This document shows positions 33,957 through 43,003 of a stretch of 64,000 nucleotides of DNA, one piece after another. The notes below the pieces were generated by a model, which was given only the letters and a program-made list of their open reading frames with translations, had not been told where the DNA came from and did no database searches. Position 1 is the first letter of the stretch, and each line of letters opens with the position of its first letter. The stretch comes from Rhodanobacter sp. B05. GTDB lineage: Bacteria > Pseudomonadota > Gammaproteobacteria > Xanthomonadales > Rhodanobacteraceae. The position numbers were made by a program, and so were the translations under genes. The DNA is taken from contig NZ_MUNU01000011.1 in the NCBI RefSeq assembly GCF_002001085.1, positions 58,348 through 122,347 of the forward strand. The letters run 5' to 3'.

Positions 33957-36269
33957 ATGACGCGAGCGGGGGCAAGGCCTGCGGCCATCATCACGGCGAT
34001 CGCGCTGCTGTTCGGTGTGTTGCTGGTGCAGTGCCTCGCGCGCCTGCCTTCGCCGTGGTGGGCGCTGCTGATCCTGCTCGGCGCGCTCGGTCTGGCCTGG
34101 CGTTGCCCGCGCTGGCGCTGGCTGGCCTGCGTGCTGTTCGGGGTGGCCTGGGCACTCTGGCGCGGTGCATCGGCGATGGACGCGCGCCTGCCGCGCACCC
34201 TGGAAGGGCGTGACGTCACGGTGGTCGGCAGCCTGGTCGGCTTGCCGCTGGCGCGTACCGATGCCAGCCGGTTCACCCTGCGAGTGGAACACGCCACGCT
34301 GGATGGGCAGCCGCTCGATCTGCATGGACGCATCACGGTGTCGTGGTACGACGGCGCGCCACCGTTGCAGCCGTGTACCCGCTGGCATCTGCTGCTGCGC
34401 CTGAAGCGTCCGCGCGGCCTGCTCGATCCCGGTGCTGCCGACAGCGAGCGCTCGGCGCTGGAGCGCGGCATCGTCGCCACCGGTTACGTGCGCGACGATG
34501 ATGACAACCGCATGCTGGACGCGCCCTCGTGGTGCGTCGACGGTGTGCGCACGGCGATCGCCCGTGCCATCGAGACGCGCGTGCATGATCCGCACGATGC
34601 CGCCTTGCTGCGCGCGTTCGCGGTGGGCGACACGCGTGGCCTCGGCCAGGACGACTGGGCCGTGGCGCGGGCGAACGGGGTATCGCACCTGATCGCGATT
34701 TCCGGCTTCCACGTCGGCGTGGCGGCGGTGTTCGGGGTGTGGCTTGCGCTGCTCGTCTATGGTGCGTGGCCCCGGCTCGGGCTGTGGTTGCCGCGAGCGC
34801 AGGCGCAGGCTGCCGCGGCGCTGCTGGCGGCGGGTGTCTACAGCGCGCTGGCCGGTTTCGGTCTGCCTACCGTGCGCACCTTGCTGATGATCGCGGTGGT
34901 GGCGCTGGCACGTTGCAGTCGTCGCGGCAGCAGCGGCGCGCATTCGCTGGCGCTGGCCCTGATCGCGATCGTGCTGGTCGATCCGCTGGCGGTGCTGGCT
35001 GCTGGTTTCTGGCTGTCCTTCGTCGGCGTGGCCTTTCTCATCCTGTACCTGCAGTCGCATGGGCGCGGCTGGCGCGCATTCCTGCGCGAGCTGTCGGCCG
35101 GGCAAATGCTGATGACGGTGGCCTTGCTGCCGCTGACCCTGTGGTTCTTCGGACAGGCCTCGCTGGTGGGTGCGCTGTCGAACCTGATCGCGGTGCCGCT
35201 GGTCAGCTTCGTGATCGTGCCTTGTGCGCTGTTCGGCATGCTGCTGCTGGCGTTGTGTCCGCCGCTGGCCACGCCGGTGCTGTGGCTGGCCGCGCATATC
35301 GTGCATGCGCAGTGGTGGCTGCTCGAGCGCATGGCGGGCTGGCCCGGCGCGCAGTGGTATCTGCCGATGGTGCACCCGCTGGCCTTGCTGCTGGCCGTGC
35401 TTGGCGCGTTGTGGATGTTCCTGCCGCGCGGCGTGCCGCTGCGCTGGCTCGGGGCGTTGCTGTTCCTGCCGCTGTTGCTGCCGCCGCGCAGCGTCCCGGC
35501 CGAGGGTGCGTTCCAGGTCTGGGTGCTGGACGTGGGTCAGGGCCTGTCCGTGCTGCTGCGCACGCACGGACACGCGCTGGTCTACGACACCGGGGCGCGC
35601 TATCCCTCGGGCTTCGACCTGGGCGACGCGGCGGTGTTGCCGGTGATCCACGCGCTCGGTGTCACGCGGCTGGACATGCTGATGATCAGCCATGGCGACA
35701 ACGATCACGCCGGTGGCGCGGAAGCCGTGGTCGACGCGTTTCCGCAGGCACGTCGCCTCGCCGGCGAGCCTGCGCGCATGCGGGTGCCGATGGCGCAATG
35801 CGTGGCCGGGCAGGCGTGGCAATGGGACGGCGTGCGTTTCCGCGTGCTCAGTCCGGCGCCCGGCGGCGGCGATCGCGACAACGACAGTTCCTGCGTGCTG
35901 CTGGTGGAAGGACGCGGCGGCCGCCTGCTGCTGAGCGGGGACATCAGTTCGAAGGTGGAGCCGGCGGTCGCTGCCGCGCTGGACGCCGGTCCGCCGCCGG
36001 TGCTGGTGGTGCCTCATCACGGCAGCAAGAGTTCTTCCAGCGCCGCTTTCATCGCGGCGCTGCGGCCGCCGCTGGCGCTGGTCTCGGCGGGCTGGCGCAA
36101 CCGCTTCGGGCACCCGCGGCCGGAGGTGGTGGCGCGCTACACCGAGGCCGGAGTGCCGCTGTTCAACACTGCCGTGGAGGGGGCGCTGGAAGTGGATTTT
36201 CCCGCCGACGGGCCGCCGCGACGCGAGCCGGGCTGGCGCCTGCGGCAGCCCCGCTACTGGCGCGAGTGA
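33957..36269 (+). CDS. comEC: ComEC/Rec2-type DNA uptake channel
   Basis: This 770-residue protein has an N-terminal TM pair and OB-like domain, a central polytopic competence domain (ANGVSHLIAISGFHVGVAA, about residues 238-256, through ALIAIVLVDPLAVLAAGFWLSFVGVAF), and a C-terminal metallo-beta-lactamase-like domain (about 515-770). The last holds DVGQGLSVLLRT, the metal-binding motif SHGDNDHAGG, and VVPHHGSKSSSS. ComEC brings single-stranded DNA across the inner membrane in natural transformation. It begins about 100 bp after lolD; the exbB-exbD-msbA-lpxK set follows. Confidence 0.95.
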   Translation: MTRAGARPAAIITAIALLFGVLLVQCLARLPSPWWALLILLGALGLAWRCPRWRWLACVLFGVAWALWRGASAMDARLPRTLEGRDVTVVGSLVGLPLARTDASRFTLRVEHATLDGQPLDLHGRITVSWYDGAPPLQPCTRWHLLLRLKRPRGLLDPGAADSERSALERGIVATGYVRDDDDNRMLDAPSWCVDGVRTAIARAIETRVHDPHDAALLRAFAVGDTRGLGQDDWAVARANGVSHLIAISGFHVGVAAVFGVWLALLVYGAWPRLGLWLPRAQAQAAAALLAAGVYSALAGFGLPTVRTLLMIAVVALARCSRRGSSGAHSLALALIAIVLVDPLAVLAAGFWLSFVGVAFLILYLQSHGRGWRAFLRELSAGQMLMTVALLPLTLWFFGQASLVGALSNLIAVPLVSFVIVPCALFGMLLLALCPPLATPVLWLAAHIVHAQWWLLERMAGWPGAQWYLPMVHPLALLLAVLGALWMFLPRGVPLRWLGALLFLPLLLPPRSVPAEGAFQVWVLDVGQGLSVLLRTHGHALVYDTGARYPSGFDLGDAAVLPVIHALGVTRLDMLMISHGDNDHAGGAEAVVDAFPQARRLAGEPARMRVPMAQCVAGQAWQWDGVRFRVLSPAPGGGDRDNDSSCVLLVEGRGGRLLLSGDISSKVEPAVAAALDAGPPPVLVVPHHGSKSSSSAAFIAALRPPLALVSAGWRNRFGHPRPEVVARYTEAGVPLFNTAVEGALEVDFPADGPPRREPGWRLRQPRYWRE

Positions 36270-36367
36270 CGATCTCCCGGCTCCCGGATTGCCACGCCTG
36301 CCGCAGTACGTGGGAGCGACGCTGCTATCATGCGCGCTTCCTGAGCGGTGGGTGACGAGGTCGAACG

Positions 36368-37033
36368 GTGCTGGATATCCTGATGGCGGGCGGCTGGGCA
36401 ATGGTGCCCATCCTGATCTGTTCGGCGGTCGCGCTGGCGATCGTGCTGGAGCGCTGCTGGACCTTGCGTCGCAGCTCGGTGCTGCCGCCGGGTCTGGGCG
36501 ACGAGGTGCGCCAGTGGGCGCGTAGCGGCCAGCTCGATCCGGGCCATCTCGAAGCGCTGTCGAACGGCTCGCCGCTGGGCGAGCTGCTGGCGGCGGCGCT
36601 GGCCGTGCGCCGGCAGCCGCGCGAGATCATCAAGGAGCGCATCGAGGACACCGGTCGCCACGTGGTGCACCGGATGGAGCGCTATCTCAACACGCTGGGC
36701 ACGATCGCCCTGATCGGTCCGCTGCTGGGTCTGTTCGGCACCGTGATCGGCCTGATCCGCATGTTCATGGAAGTGATGGGCGGCGGCATCGGCGATCCGG
36801 CGAAGATGGCCGGCGGCATCGGCGAGGCGCTGATCTGCACCGCCTCGGGCCTGACCGTGGCGATCCCCGCCTATGTGCTGCACCGCTACTTTCGCTCGCG
36901 CGTGGCGGGCTATTGCGTGCAGATGGAGAAGCAGGCAACCGCCTTGCTCGACGACCTGACCCTGGCGCCGCCAGCCCCGGCACCCGCCCGTGCACGCCGC
37001 GCCCCGGCGCCGGCCGCCCCGAGCGCAGGCTGA
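36368..37033 (+). CDS. exbB: ExbB/TolQ-type proton channel subunit
   Basis: This 221-residue protein has three TM segments (start MVPILICSAVALAIVLERCW; RYLNTLGTIALIGPLLGLFGTVIGLIRMF; EALICTASGLTVAIPAYVLHRYF). The second and third form the conserved MotA/TolQ/ExbB channel. The start is GTG at 36368 after an AGG. The C-terminus is Pro/Ala/Arg-rich. With ExbD it harvests the proton gradient. No tonB gene is adjacent; the neighbours are the lipid A genes msbA and lpxK. Confidence 0.93.
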   Translation: MLDILMAGGWAMVPILICSAVALAIVLERCWTLRRSSVLPPGLGDEVRQWARSGQLDPGHLEALSNGSPLGELLAAALAVRRQPREIIKERIEDTGRHVVHRMERYLNTLGTIALIGPLLGLFGTVIGLIRMFMEVMGGGIGDPAKMAGGIGEALICTASGLTVAIPAYVLHRYFRSRVAGYCVQMEKQATALLDDLTLAPPAPAPARARRAPAPAAPSAG

Positions 37034-37043
37034 GGAGCGGGCC

Positions 37044-37475
37044 ATGCGCATCGGCAACGACCGCCGCGGAGACGATTTCGAGATCAACGTGATCCCGTTG
37101 ATCGACGTGCTGCTGACCCTGCTGATGTTCTTCGTGCTGACCAGCACCTTCGTGCAGCATTCGCGGCTGAAGGTGACCTTGCCGCAGGCCAGCACCACGG
37201 ACCGCGACATGAATGCGCCGGCGTTGACCATCATGATCGACCGCGATGGCCGGTTTTATGTGGGCAGTGACGAGGTGATGGGCGAGGGCATCGAGCCGCT
37301 GAAGCAGACCATCGCACGCAATGCAGGCGACAACCGCGACCAGAGCGTGACGATTCGCGCCGATGCGATGACGCCGAACCAGAACGTGGTCACCGCGATG
37401 GATGCGCTGGGCCAGCTCGGCTTCACCCATCTGTCGATCGCCACCACCCCGAGCAAGCCGGGCGCCGCTCAATGA
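37044..37475 (+). CDS. exbD: ExbD/TolR-type energy transducer
   Basis: This 143-residue protein has one TM segment with the essential Asp in FEINVIPLIDVLLTLLMFFVL (about residues 12-32) and a periplasmic domain ending in a TolR-like fold (ALTIMIDRDGRFYVG, VTIRADAMTPNQNVV). A GAGGAG ribosome-binding site 7 bp before ATG 37044 sets the start. It overlaps msbA by 4 bp (ATGA), so the proton-channel pair and the lipid exporter are made together. Confidence 0.94.
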   Translation: MRIGNDRRGDDFEINVIPLIDVLLTLLMFFVLTSTFVQHSRLKVTLPQASTTDRDMNAPALTIMIDRDGRFYVGSDEVMGEGIEPLKQTIARNAGDNRDQSVTIRADAMTPNQNVVTAMDALGQLGFTHLSIATTPSKPGAAQ

Positions 37476-39256
37476 GCGCGGACCAGGCCGAGGCGCCGGA
37501 TACCGGGAGCTGGCCGACCTACAAACGCCTGCTTGGCTACACGCGGGGCTACTGGGCGATCGGCCTGGTCGCCTTCGTCGGCATGCTGGCCGACGGCGGT
37601 GGCCTGGCCCTGTTCACCGGCCTGATCAAGCCGATGATCGACAACCTGTTCGCGCTGAAGGATCCGTACCTGATCTTCTGGATGCCGATCTGGATCATCG
37701 CGATCTTCTCGGTGCGTTCGCTGGGTACCTTCGTCAGCGACTACGGTGTCTCCTATGTCGGCCGGCACGTGGTGCAGGCGATGCAGCACGAGGTTTTCGC
37801 CGTCTACCTGAAGCTGCCGGCCCCGTATTTCGGCAGCGAGCCTTCGGGTCAGCAGGTGTCGCGCATCACCTATACCAGCGAGCAGGTCGCCGCGGCCGCG
37901 AGCAGCGCCGCGAAGATCGCGGTCACCGACGGTTTTACCGTGATCGCGATGCTGTTCGTGATGCTCTGGTACAGCCCCTATCTCACGCTTTCGCTGCTGG
38001 TGATGGTACCGGCGATCGCGCTGGTGGCGACCGTGGTCGCCCGTCGCTACCGGCAGATCAGCCGGCGCATCCAGGGCAGCATGGGTTCGGTCACCGGCAC
38101 GGTGGAAGAATCGGTGGGTGCCCATCGCGAAGTGCGCGTGTATGGCGGCCAGGCGCATGAGGCATCGCGGTTCGACCAGATCACCCGGCATACGCGGCGG
38201 CTGAACCTGAAGATCGCGGCCACCAATGCGGCGTCCAGTTCGACCGTGCAACTGGTCGCGGCCAGCGCGCTGGCCGCCCTGGTCTTTCTCGGCACGCGGC
38301 CGGCGGTGCTGGCCAGCATGACACCCGGCGTGTTCTTTTCCGTGCTCACCGCGATGGGCACCATGCTGCCGTCGCTGAAGCGGCTGGCCAATGTGCAGGC
38401 GAACATCCAGCGCGGCCTGTCGGCGGCCGAGGATATCTTCGCGGTGATCGACCTGCCGCCGGAACAGGACAACGGCAAGATCGAGCTGCAGCGAACGCGC
38501 GGCGAGCTGCGTTTCGTCGGGGTGAGCCTGGTCTATCCGCGTAACGAGTGCGAGGCCCTGCGCGGGGTCGATCTCGATTGCGCACCGGGTACGGTCACCG
38601 CTCTGGTCGGTCGCTCGGGCAGCGGCAAGAGCAGCCTCGTCAGCCTGCTGCCGCGCTTCAACGAACCCAGTGCCGGTCGCATCGTGCTGGATGGCGCGGA
38701 TTACGAAAACTACACGCTGACGTCGTTGCGGCGGCAGATCGCCTGGGTGGGGCAGAGCGTGATGTTGTTCGACGACACCGTCGCGAACAACATCGCCTAC
38801 GGTGAACTGGCCGGCGCCAGCGAGGCGGACATCGTCGCTGCGGCCGAAGCGGCGAACGCCATGGAATTCATCGCCGCGCTACCGCGAGGCATCCACACGC
38901 AGGTCGGGCAGGGCGGCAACACCTTGTCGGGCGGCCAGCGCCAGCGCATCGCGATCGCCCGCGCGATTCTCAAGAATGCGCCGATCCTGGTACTGGACGA
39001 GGCGACCAGCGCGCTCGATACCGAATCGGAGCGGTTGATCCAGCAGGCACTGCAGCGGCTGATGAAGGATCGCACCACCTTGGTGATTGCCCATCGCCTG
39101 TCCACCGTGGAGGGCGCAGACCAGATCGCGGTGATGGACCAGGGCCGCATCGTCGAGCGTGGCACCCATGCCGAGCTGATCGCGCTGGACGGACAGTACG
39201 CCATCCTGCAACGGATGCAGTTCCACGATCTCGCGGCCAGCCCGGCCAGCCACTGA
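37472..39256 (+). CDS. msbA: Lipid A export ABC transporter MsbA
   Basis: This 594-residue half-transporter has six TM segments (about 20-320), then the ATPase domain with Walker A in VGRSGSGKSSLVSLL, signature in NTLSGGQRQRIAIARAIL, Walker B in ILVLDEATSALDTESE and switch His in LVIAHRLSTVE. The coupling block EVFAVYLKLPAPYFG and the TM region fit MsbA. It flips lipid A-core across the inner membrane. lpxK, which phosphorylates lipid A, lies 9 bp downstream. Confidence 0.95.
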   Translation: MSADQAEAPDTGSWPTYKRLLGYTRGYWAIGLVAFVGMLADGGGLALFTGLIKPMIDNLFALKDPYLIFWMPIWIIAIFSVRSLGTFVSDYGVSYVGRHVVQAMQHEVFAVYLKLPAPYFGSEPSGQQVSRITYTSEQVAAAASSAAKIAVTDGFTVIAMLFVMLWYSPYLTLSLLVMVPAIALVATVVARRYRQISRRIQGSMGSVTGTVEESVGAHREVRVYGGQAHEASRFDQITRHTRRLNLKIAATNAASSSTVQLVAASALAALVFLGTRPAVLASMTPGVFFSVLTAMGTMLPSLKRLANVQANIQRGLSAAEDIFAVIDLPPEQDNGKIELQRTRGELRFVGVSLVYPRNECEALRGVDLDCAPGTVTALVGRSGSGKSSLVSLLPRFNEPSAGRIVLDGADYENYTLTSLRRQIAWVGQSVMLFDDTVANNIAYGELAGASEADIVAAAEAANAMEFIAALPRGIHTQVGQGGNTLSGGQRQRIAIARAILKNAPILVLDEATSALDTESERLIQQALQRLMKDRTTLVIAHRLSTVEGADQIAVMDQGRIVERGTHAELIALDGQYAILQRMQFHDLAASPASH

Positions 39257-39265
39257 GGATCATCC

Positions 39266-40267
39266 ATGGCGCTGATCGATACGCTCGAATCAGCCTGGTA
39301 TGGCGATGGCCGCCCGCCGTGGTGGACGTGGCCGCTGGCGGCGTTGTACGGCGCGGTGGTGCGCCTGCGCGGCTGGCTCTACCGGATCGGCGCGATGCGC
39401 AGCGTACGCCTGCCGGTGCCGGTCATCGTGGTCGGCAATCTCAGCGTGGGCGGCACCGGCAAGACGCCGCTGACCATCGCGCTGGCCGGGGCGTTGAGCG
39501 CGCGCGGCTACCATCCTGGCGTCGTCAGCCGCGGTCATGGCGGCCGCCGGCGCGAACCGATGTTGCTGGGCGACCAGCCCGACCCGACCGAGGTCGGCGA
39601 CGAACCCTGTCTGATCCGCGCCAGCGGCGTGCCAGTGGCGGTCGGGCGCGATCGCCCCGCCGCGGCGCGGCTGCTGCTCGACGCGGGCTGCGATGTCGTG
39701 GTGGCCGATGACGGCCTGCAGCATTACGCGCTGGCGCGCGACATGGAGATCTGCGTGATCGACGGCACGCGCCGCTTCGGCAACGGCCGGCTGTTGCCGG
39801 CGGGTCCGCTGCGTGAGCCGCGGTCGCGCCTCGCGCGAGTGGACTTTCGCGTGTGCAATGGCGGACTGCCGGCCGGCGGAGAATTTTCGATGCAGTTGCT
39901 GGGCGACGAGGCAGTAGCCTTGCATGATGGCGAGCGCCGTCCGCTGGCGCAGTTTGCCGGCCAGCACGTGCACGCCGTGGCGGCGATCGGCCATCCCGCG
40001 AGGTTCTTCGCCAGCCTGCGCGCCGCCGGCATCGAGCCGATCGAACATGCCTTTGCCGATCATCACGCCTTTGTCGCGGGCGACCTGGATTTCGGCGATC
40101 GGCTGCCCGTGCTGATGACCGACAAGGATGCGGTGAAGTGCCGGCATTTTGCCCGCCCGGACTGGTGGCGGGTTCCCGTTCGCGCCGAATTGCCGGCGGC
40201 GTTTTACGAGGCGCTGGGTGAACGCCTGGATGGCTTGCGCCGCGAGACGGGTTCGCCGGCGACGTAG
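39266..40267 (+). CDS. lpxK: Tetraacyldisaccharide 4'-kinase LpxK
   Basis: This 333-residue inner-membrane-associated kinase adds the 4'-phosphate of lipid A. The P-loop is in [21 protein letters not shown]. Other family blocks are [22 protein letters not shown], with the Asp pair for metal, and [11 protein letters not shown] short N-terminal amphipathic or TM segment precedes the kinase fold. Its last 64 bp overlap the 3' end of the convergent hutI gene. Confidence 0.96.
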   Translation: MALIDTLESAWYGDGRPPWWTWPLAALYGAVVRLRGWLYRIGAMRSVRLPVPVIVVGNLSVGGTGKTPLTIALAGALSARGYHPGVVSRGHGGRRREPMLLGDQPDPTEVGDEPCLIRASGVPVAVGRDRPAAARLLLDAGCDVVVADDGLQHYALARDMEICVIDGTRRFGNGRLLPAGPLREPRSRLARVDFRVCNGGLPAGGEFSMQLLGDEAVALHDGERRPLAQFAGQHVHAVAAIGHPARFFASLRAAGIEPIEHAFADHHAFVAGDLDFGDRLPVLMTDKDAVKCRHFARPDWWRVPVRAELPAAFYEALGERLDGLRRETGSPAT

Positions 40268-41466
40268 ATGCGGCGCGCGAGGTTGCCGCCGATCCAGTAG
40301 CACAGCTCGGCCGGGCGGCGCGCGTTCCAGATCACCAGGTCGGCGCGCTGGCCGACCGCCAGCGTGCCGCGATCGCTCAGGCCCAGCGCGCGGGCCGCGT
40401 GGATGGTTACCCCGCGCAGGGCTTCTTCAGGGGTCAGCCGGAACAGGGTGCAGGCCATGCCGGCCGCCATGCGCAGCGACAGCAGCGGCGAGGTGCCGGG
40501 GTTGCAGTCGGTGGCGACGGCCATCGGCACGCGGTGTTCGCGCAGCAGGTCGATTGGCGGCAGTTTCGTTTCGCGCAAGGCGTAGAACGCTCCGGGCAGC
40601 AGCACGGCGACGGTGCCGGCGGTGGCCATCGCCCTGGCGCCGGACTCGCTCAAATGCTCCAGATGATCGGCGGACTGCCCGCCGTATTCGGCAACGAGTG
40701 CCGCGCCGTCCTGATCCGACAACTGCTCCGCGTGCAGCTTCACCGGCAGGCCGAGCTCGCGCGCGCGCGCGAACAGGCGGCGGGTTTCGGCCAGGGTGAA
40801 TCCGATGTTCTCGCAGAACGCGTCGACCGCGTCGACCAGGCCTTCGGCGGCCAGTGTCGGCAGCATCTCGTCGCAGACCAGCGCCACGTAGTCGGCGCGC
40901 CGATCCCGGTATTCCGGTGGCAGCGCGTGCAGGCCGAGGAAACTGGTGCGTACGCTGATCCCCAGTTCGCGACCGAGGCGACGCGCCACGCGCAACATGC
41001 GCCGTTCGCTGTCCAGCTCCAGGCCGTAGCCGGACTTGATCTCCAGCGTGGTCACGCCGTCGGCGAGCAGGGTCTGCGCGCGCGGCAGGGCCTGCGCGTA
41101 CAGCATGTCCTCACTGGCGGCGCGGGTGGCCTCGACGGTGGACACGATGCCGCCGCCGGCGCGGGCAATCTCCTCGTAGCTGGCGCCATTCAGCCGCAGG
41201 TCGAACTCGTCGGCGCGGTCGCCGCCGAACACCAGGTGGGTGTGGCAGTCGATCAGGCCAGGACTGACCAGCGCGCCATCGAGCGATTCCACCTCGGCCG
41301 CGAGCAGCTGCGGCGCATCAGGCAGCTCGTTCGTGCGACCCACCCAGGCGATGCGCCCGTGCTGCATTGCGATCGCCGCCTGCTCGATCAGGCCGCAGGG
41401 CGTGTCGTCGGCGAACGTTGCCAGCGTGGCATTCAACAGCAATCGGTCCCAGCGTGGCGAGTTCAT
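40204..41466 (-). CDS. hutI: Imidazolonepropionase
   Basis: This 420-residue amidohydrolase opens imidazolone-5-propionate to N-formimidoyl-L-glutamate, the third step of histidine breakdown. Motifs are the metal-binding HTH in [12 protein letters not shown], then [24 protein letters not shown] and [13 protein letters not shown]. The ATG at 41466 begins [18 protein letters not shown]. The C-terminal Arg/Ser-rich tail ([14 protein letters not shown]) is encoded within the overlap with lpxK. Its product is the substrate of HutF, encoded 3 kb away. Confidence 0.95.
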   Translation of the reverse strand: MNSPRWDRLLLNATLATFADDTPCGLIEQAAIAMQHGRIAWVGRTNELPDAPQLLAAEVESLDGALVSPGLIDCHTHLVFGGDRADEFDLRLNGASYEEIARAGGGIVSTVEATRAASEDMLYAQALPRAQTLLADGVTTLEIKSGYGLELDSERRMLRVARRLGRELGISVRTSFLGLHALPPEYRDRRADYVALVCDEMLPTLAAEGLVDAVDAFCENIGFTLAETRRLFARARELGLPVKLHAEQLSDQDGAALVAEYGGQSADHLEHLSESGARAMATAGTVAVLLPGAFYALRETKLPPIDLLREHRVPMAVATDCNPGTSPLLSLRMAAGMACTLFRLTPEEALRGVTIHAARALGLSDRGTLAVGQRADLVIWNARRPAELCYWIGGNLARRIYVAGEPVSRRKPSRRSPSAS

Positions 41467-41482
41467 CGATGGCCTCCGCGAT

Positions 41483-42970
41483 TCAGTGCGTGGTCGTGCG
41501 GTCGGGCGAGGATTCGTCCGTGTTTTCTTCGGGGGCAGCGCGTTCGTCGAACGCGCTGGTCCTGCCGACATGGTGCAGGGCCTCGGCTTCGAGGCGCGCC
41601 TTTTCCGAGAGTGCCGCGTGGGCGGCCTGCTGGTGTTCGAAATCCTGCACCATGCGTTCGGCGAAATCCTTGTACACCGGTGTGGGCGAGAACAGCGAGG
41701 CAGCAGCACGGGCCAGCAGGCACGCGGCCATGATCGGGATCACCATGTCCTGATTGTCGGTCAGCTCCATGGCGATCACCGCCGAGGTCAGTGGCGCGCC
41801 GGTAACGCCCGACAGATAGGCGCTCATGCCGAGCAGCACCACGGAGGCCGCCGGGACATTGGGCAGGAAGTGCGCGATGTTGTGACCAAGGCCGGCGCCG
41901 ACCGCCAGCGCAGGCGAGAAGATGCCGCCGGGAATACCGGCCCAGTAGGACACGACATTGGCCAGCAACTTGGCAATGCCAAAGCTCTCGCCGGGCGAAA
42001 CCGCGGCCTCCTGCACGAAGGCGCGCGCCTGGTCGTAACCCGTGCCGTAGACGCTGTTGTGCGAAAAGAATCCGATCAGCGCCAGCGCCAGGCCGCACGC
42101 GGTGGCGAACAACACCGGCGCGTGCGATCGAAGGCGTCCGATATAGGCAAGCGGCCCATGCCGGCTGAGCAGGATCAGTCGCGCGAACAGGCCGCCCAGC
42201 AGGCCGCAGATCACCCCGGTCAGCAGCACGGCCAGCCACGCATGGCCCAGCGGCAGGCTGGCCTGCACCTCGCCAAAGTAGGAGTAATTGCCCATCACGC
42301 CCAGCGAGACCACGCCGCCGACGATCACGGCGGTAAGCAGCAGGCCGCTGAACCGGTGTTCAAAGGTGCCGGCCAGTTCCTCGATCGCGAACACCACGCC
42401 GGCCAGCGGCGTGTTGAACGCAGCGGCGATGCCGCAGGCACCGCCAGCGAGAATGAAGCGCGAGGCAGCCTTCGGATCGGTGAAGCCAAAGCGTCGGCCC
42501 AGCGAATAGAACAGGCCGGCGCCGACATGCACGGTCGGGCCCTCGCGCCCGATCGAGGCGCCCACCGCCAGCGCGATGAGGGTCAGTATCATTTTTCCCG
42601 CGGCGATCGGCAGCGCCAGCATGCGCTGGCGAAAGTCCTCGTCCTCGATGTGCATGCTGCCAATCACCTGCGGGATACCGCTGCCGCGGGTGGAGCGCAA
42701 CTTCCCTTCGGTCACCCACGCCAGCAGCCCGAACACCACCGGCGTGACCAGCAACGGGATCCATACGCCGTAGCCGAGCATCAGCAGGAACAGGTGATAC
42801 GACCAGGTGCTGGCCTTGGCGAACAGAATCGCCGCCAGCGCCACCACGATCGCGCCAACCCACAGCGCCAGTCCGCGCTTCCACTGATGCGGCGCAAAAA
42901 ATTCGTGACCGAGCAGTGCCTGCAGGCGGTGGTTGGACGAGCTTGACGGGGCATGGGCCGGTTCGGTCAT
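41483..42970 (-). CDS. clcA: ClC-family chloride channel/transporter
   Basis: This 495-residue protein has the ClC signature motifs [22 protein letters not shown], whose Glu is the gating or proton-coupling residue, and [18 protein letters not shown]. The TM architecture of about 18 helices fits. The GREGP glutamate supports a Cl-/H+ antiporter like E. coli ClcA rather than a pure channel, but this is not certain. The C-terminal 70 residues are a charged cytoplasmic tail without CBS domains. hutI starts 16 bp after its stop. Confidence 0.93.
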   Translation of the reverse strand: MTEPAHAPSSSSNHRLQALLGHEFFAPHQWKRGLALWVGAIVVALAAILFAKASTWSYHLFLLMLGYGVWIPLLVTPVVFGLLAWVTEGKLRSTRGSGIPQVIGSMHIEDEDFRQRMLALPIAAGKMILTLIALAVGASIGREGPTVHVGAGLFYSLGRRFGFTDPKAASRFILAGGACGIAAAFNTPLAGVVFAIEELAGTFEHRFSGLLLTAVIVGGVVSLGVMGNYSYFGEVQASLPLGHAWLAVLLTGVICGLLGGLFARLILLSRHGPLAYIGRLRSHAPVLFATACGLALALIGFFSHNSVYGTGYDQARAFVQEAAVSPGESFGIAKLLANVVSYWAGIPGGIFSPALAVGAGLGHNIAHFLPNVPAASVVLLGMSAYLSGVTGAPLTSAVIAMELTDNQDMVIPIMAACLLARAAASLFSPTPVYKDFAERMVQDFEHQQAAHAALSEKARLEAEALHHVGRTSAFDERAAPEENTDESSPDRTTTH

Positions 42971-43003
42971 CGCCTCAGTATCGCAGACCTTGGCCAGGCG
43001 CCG

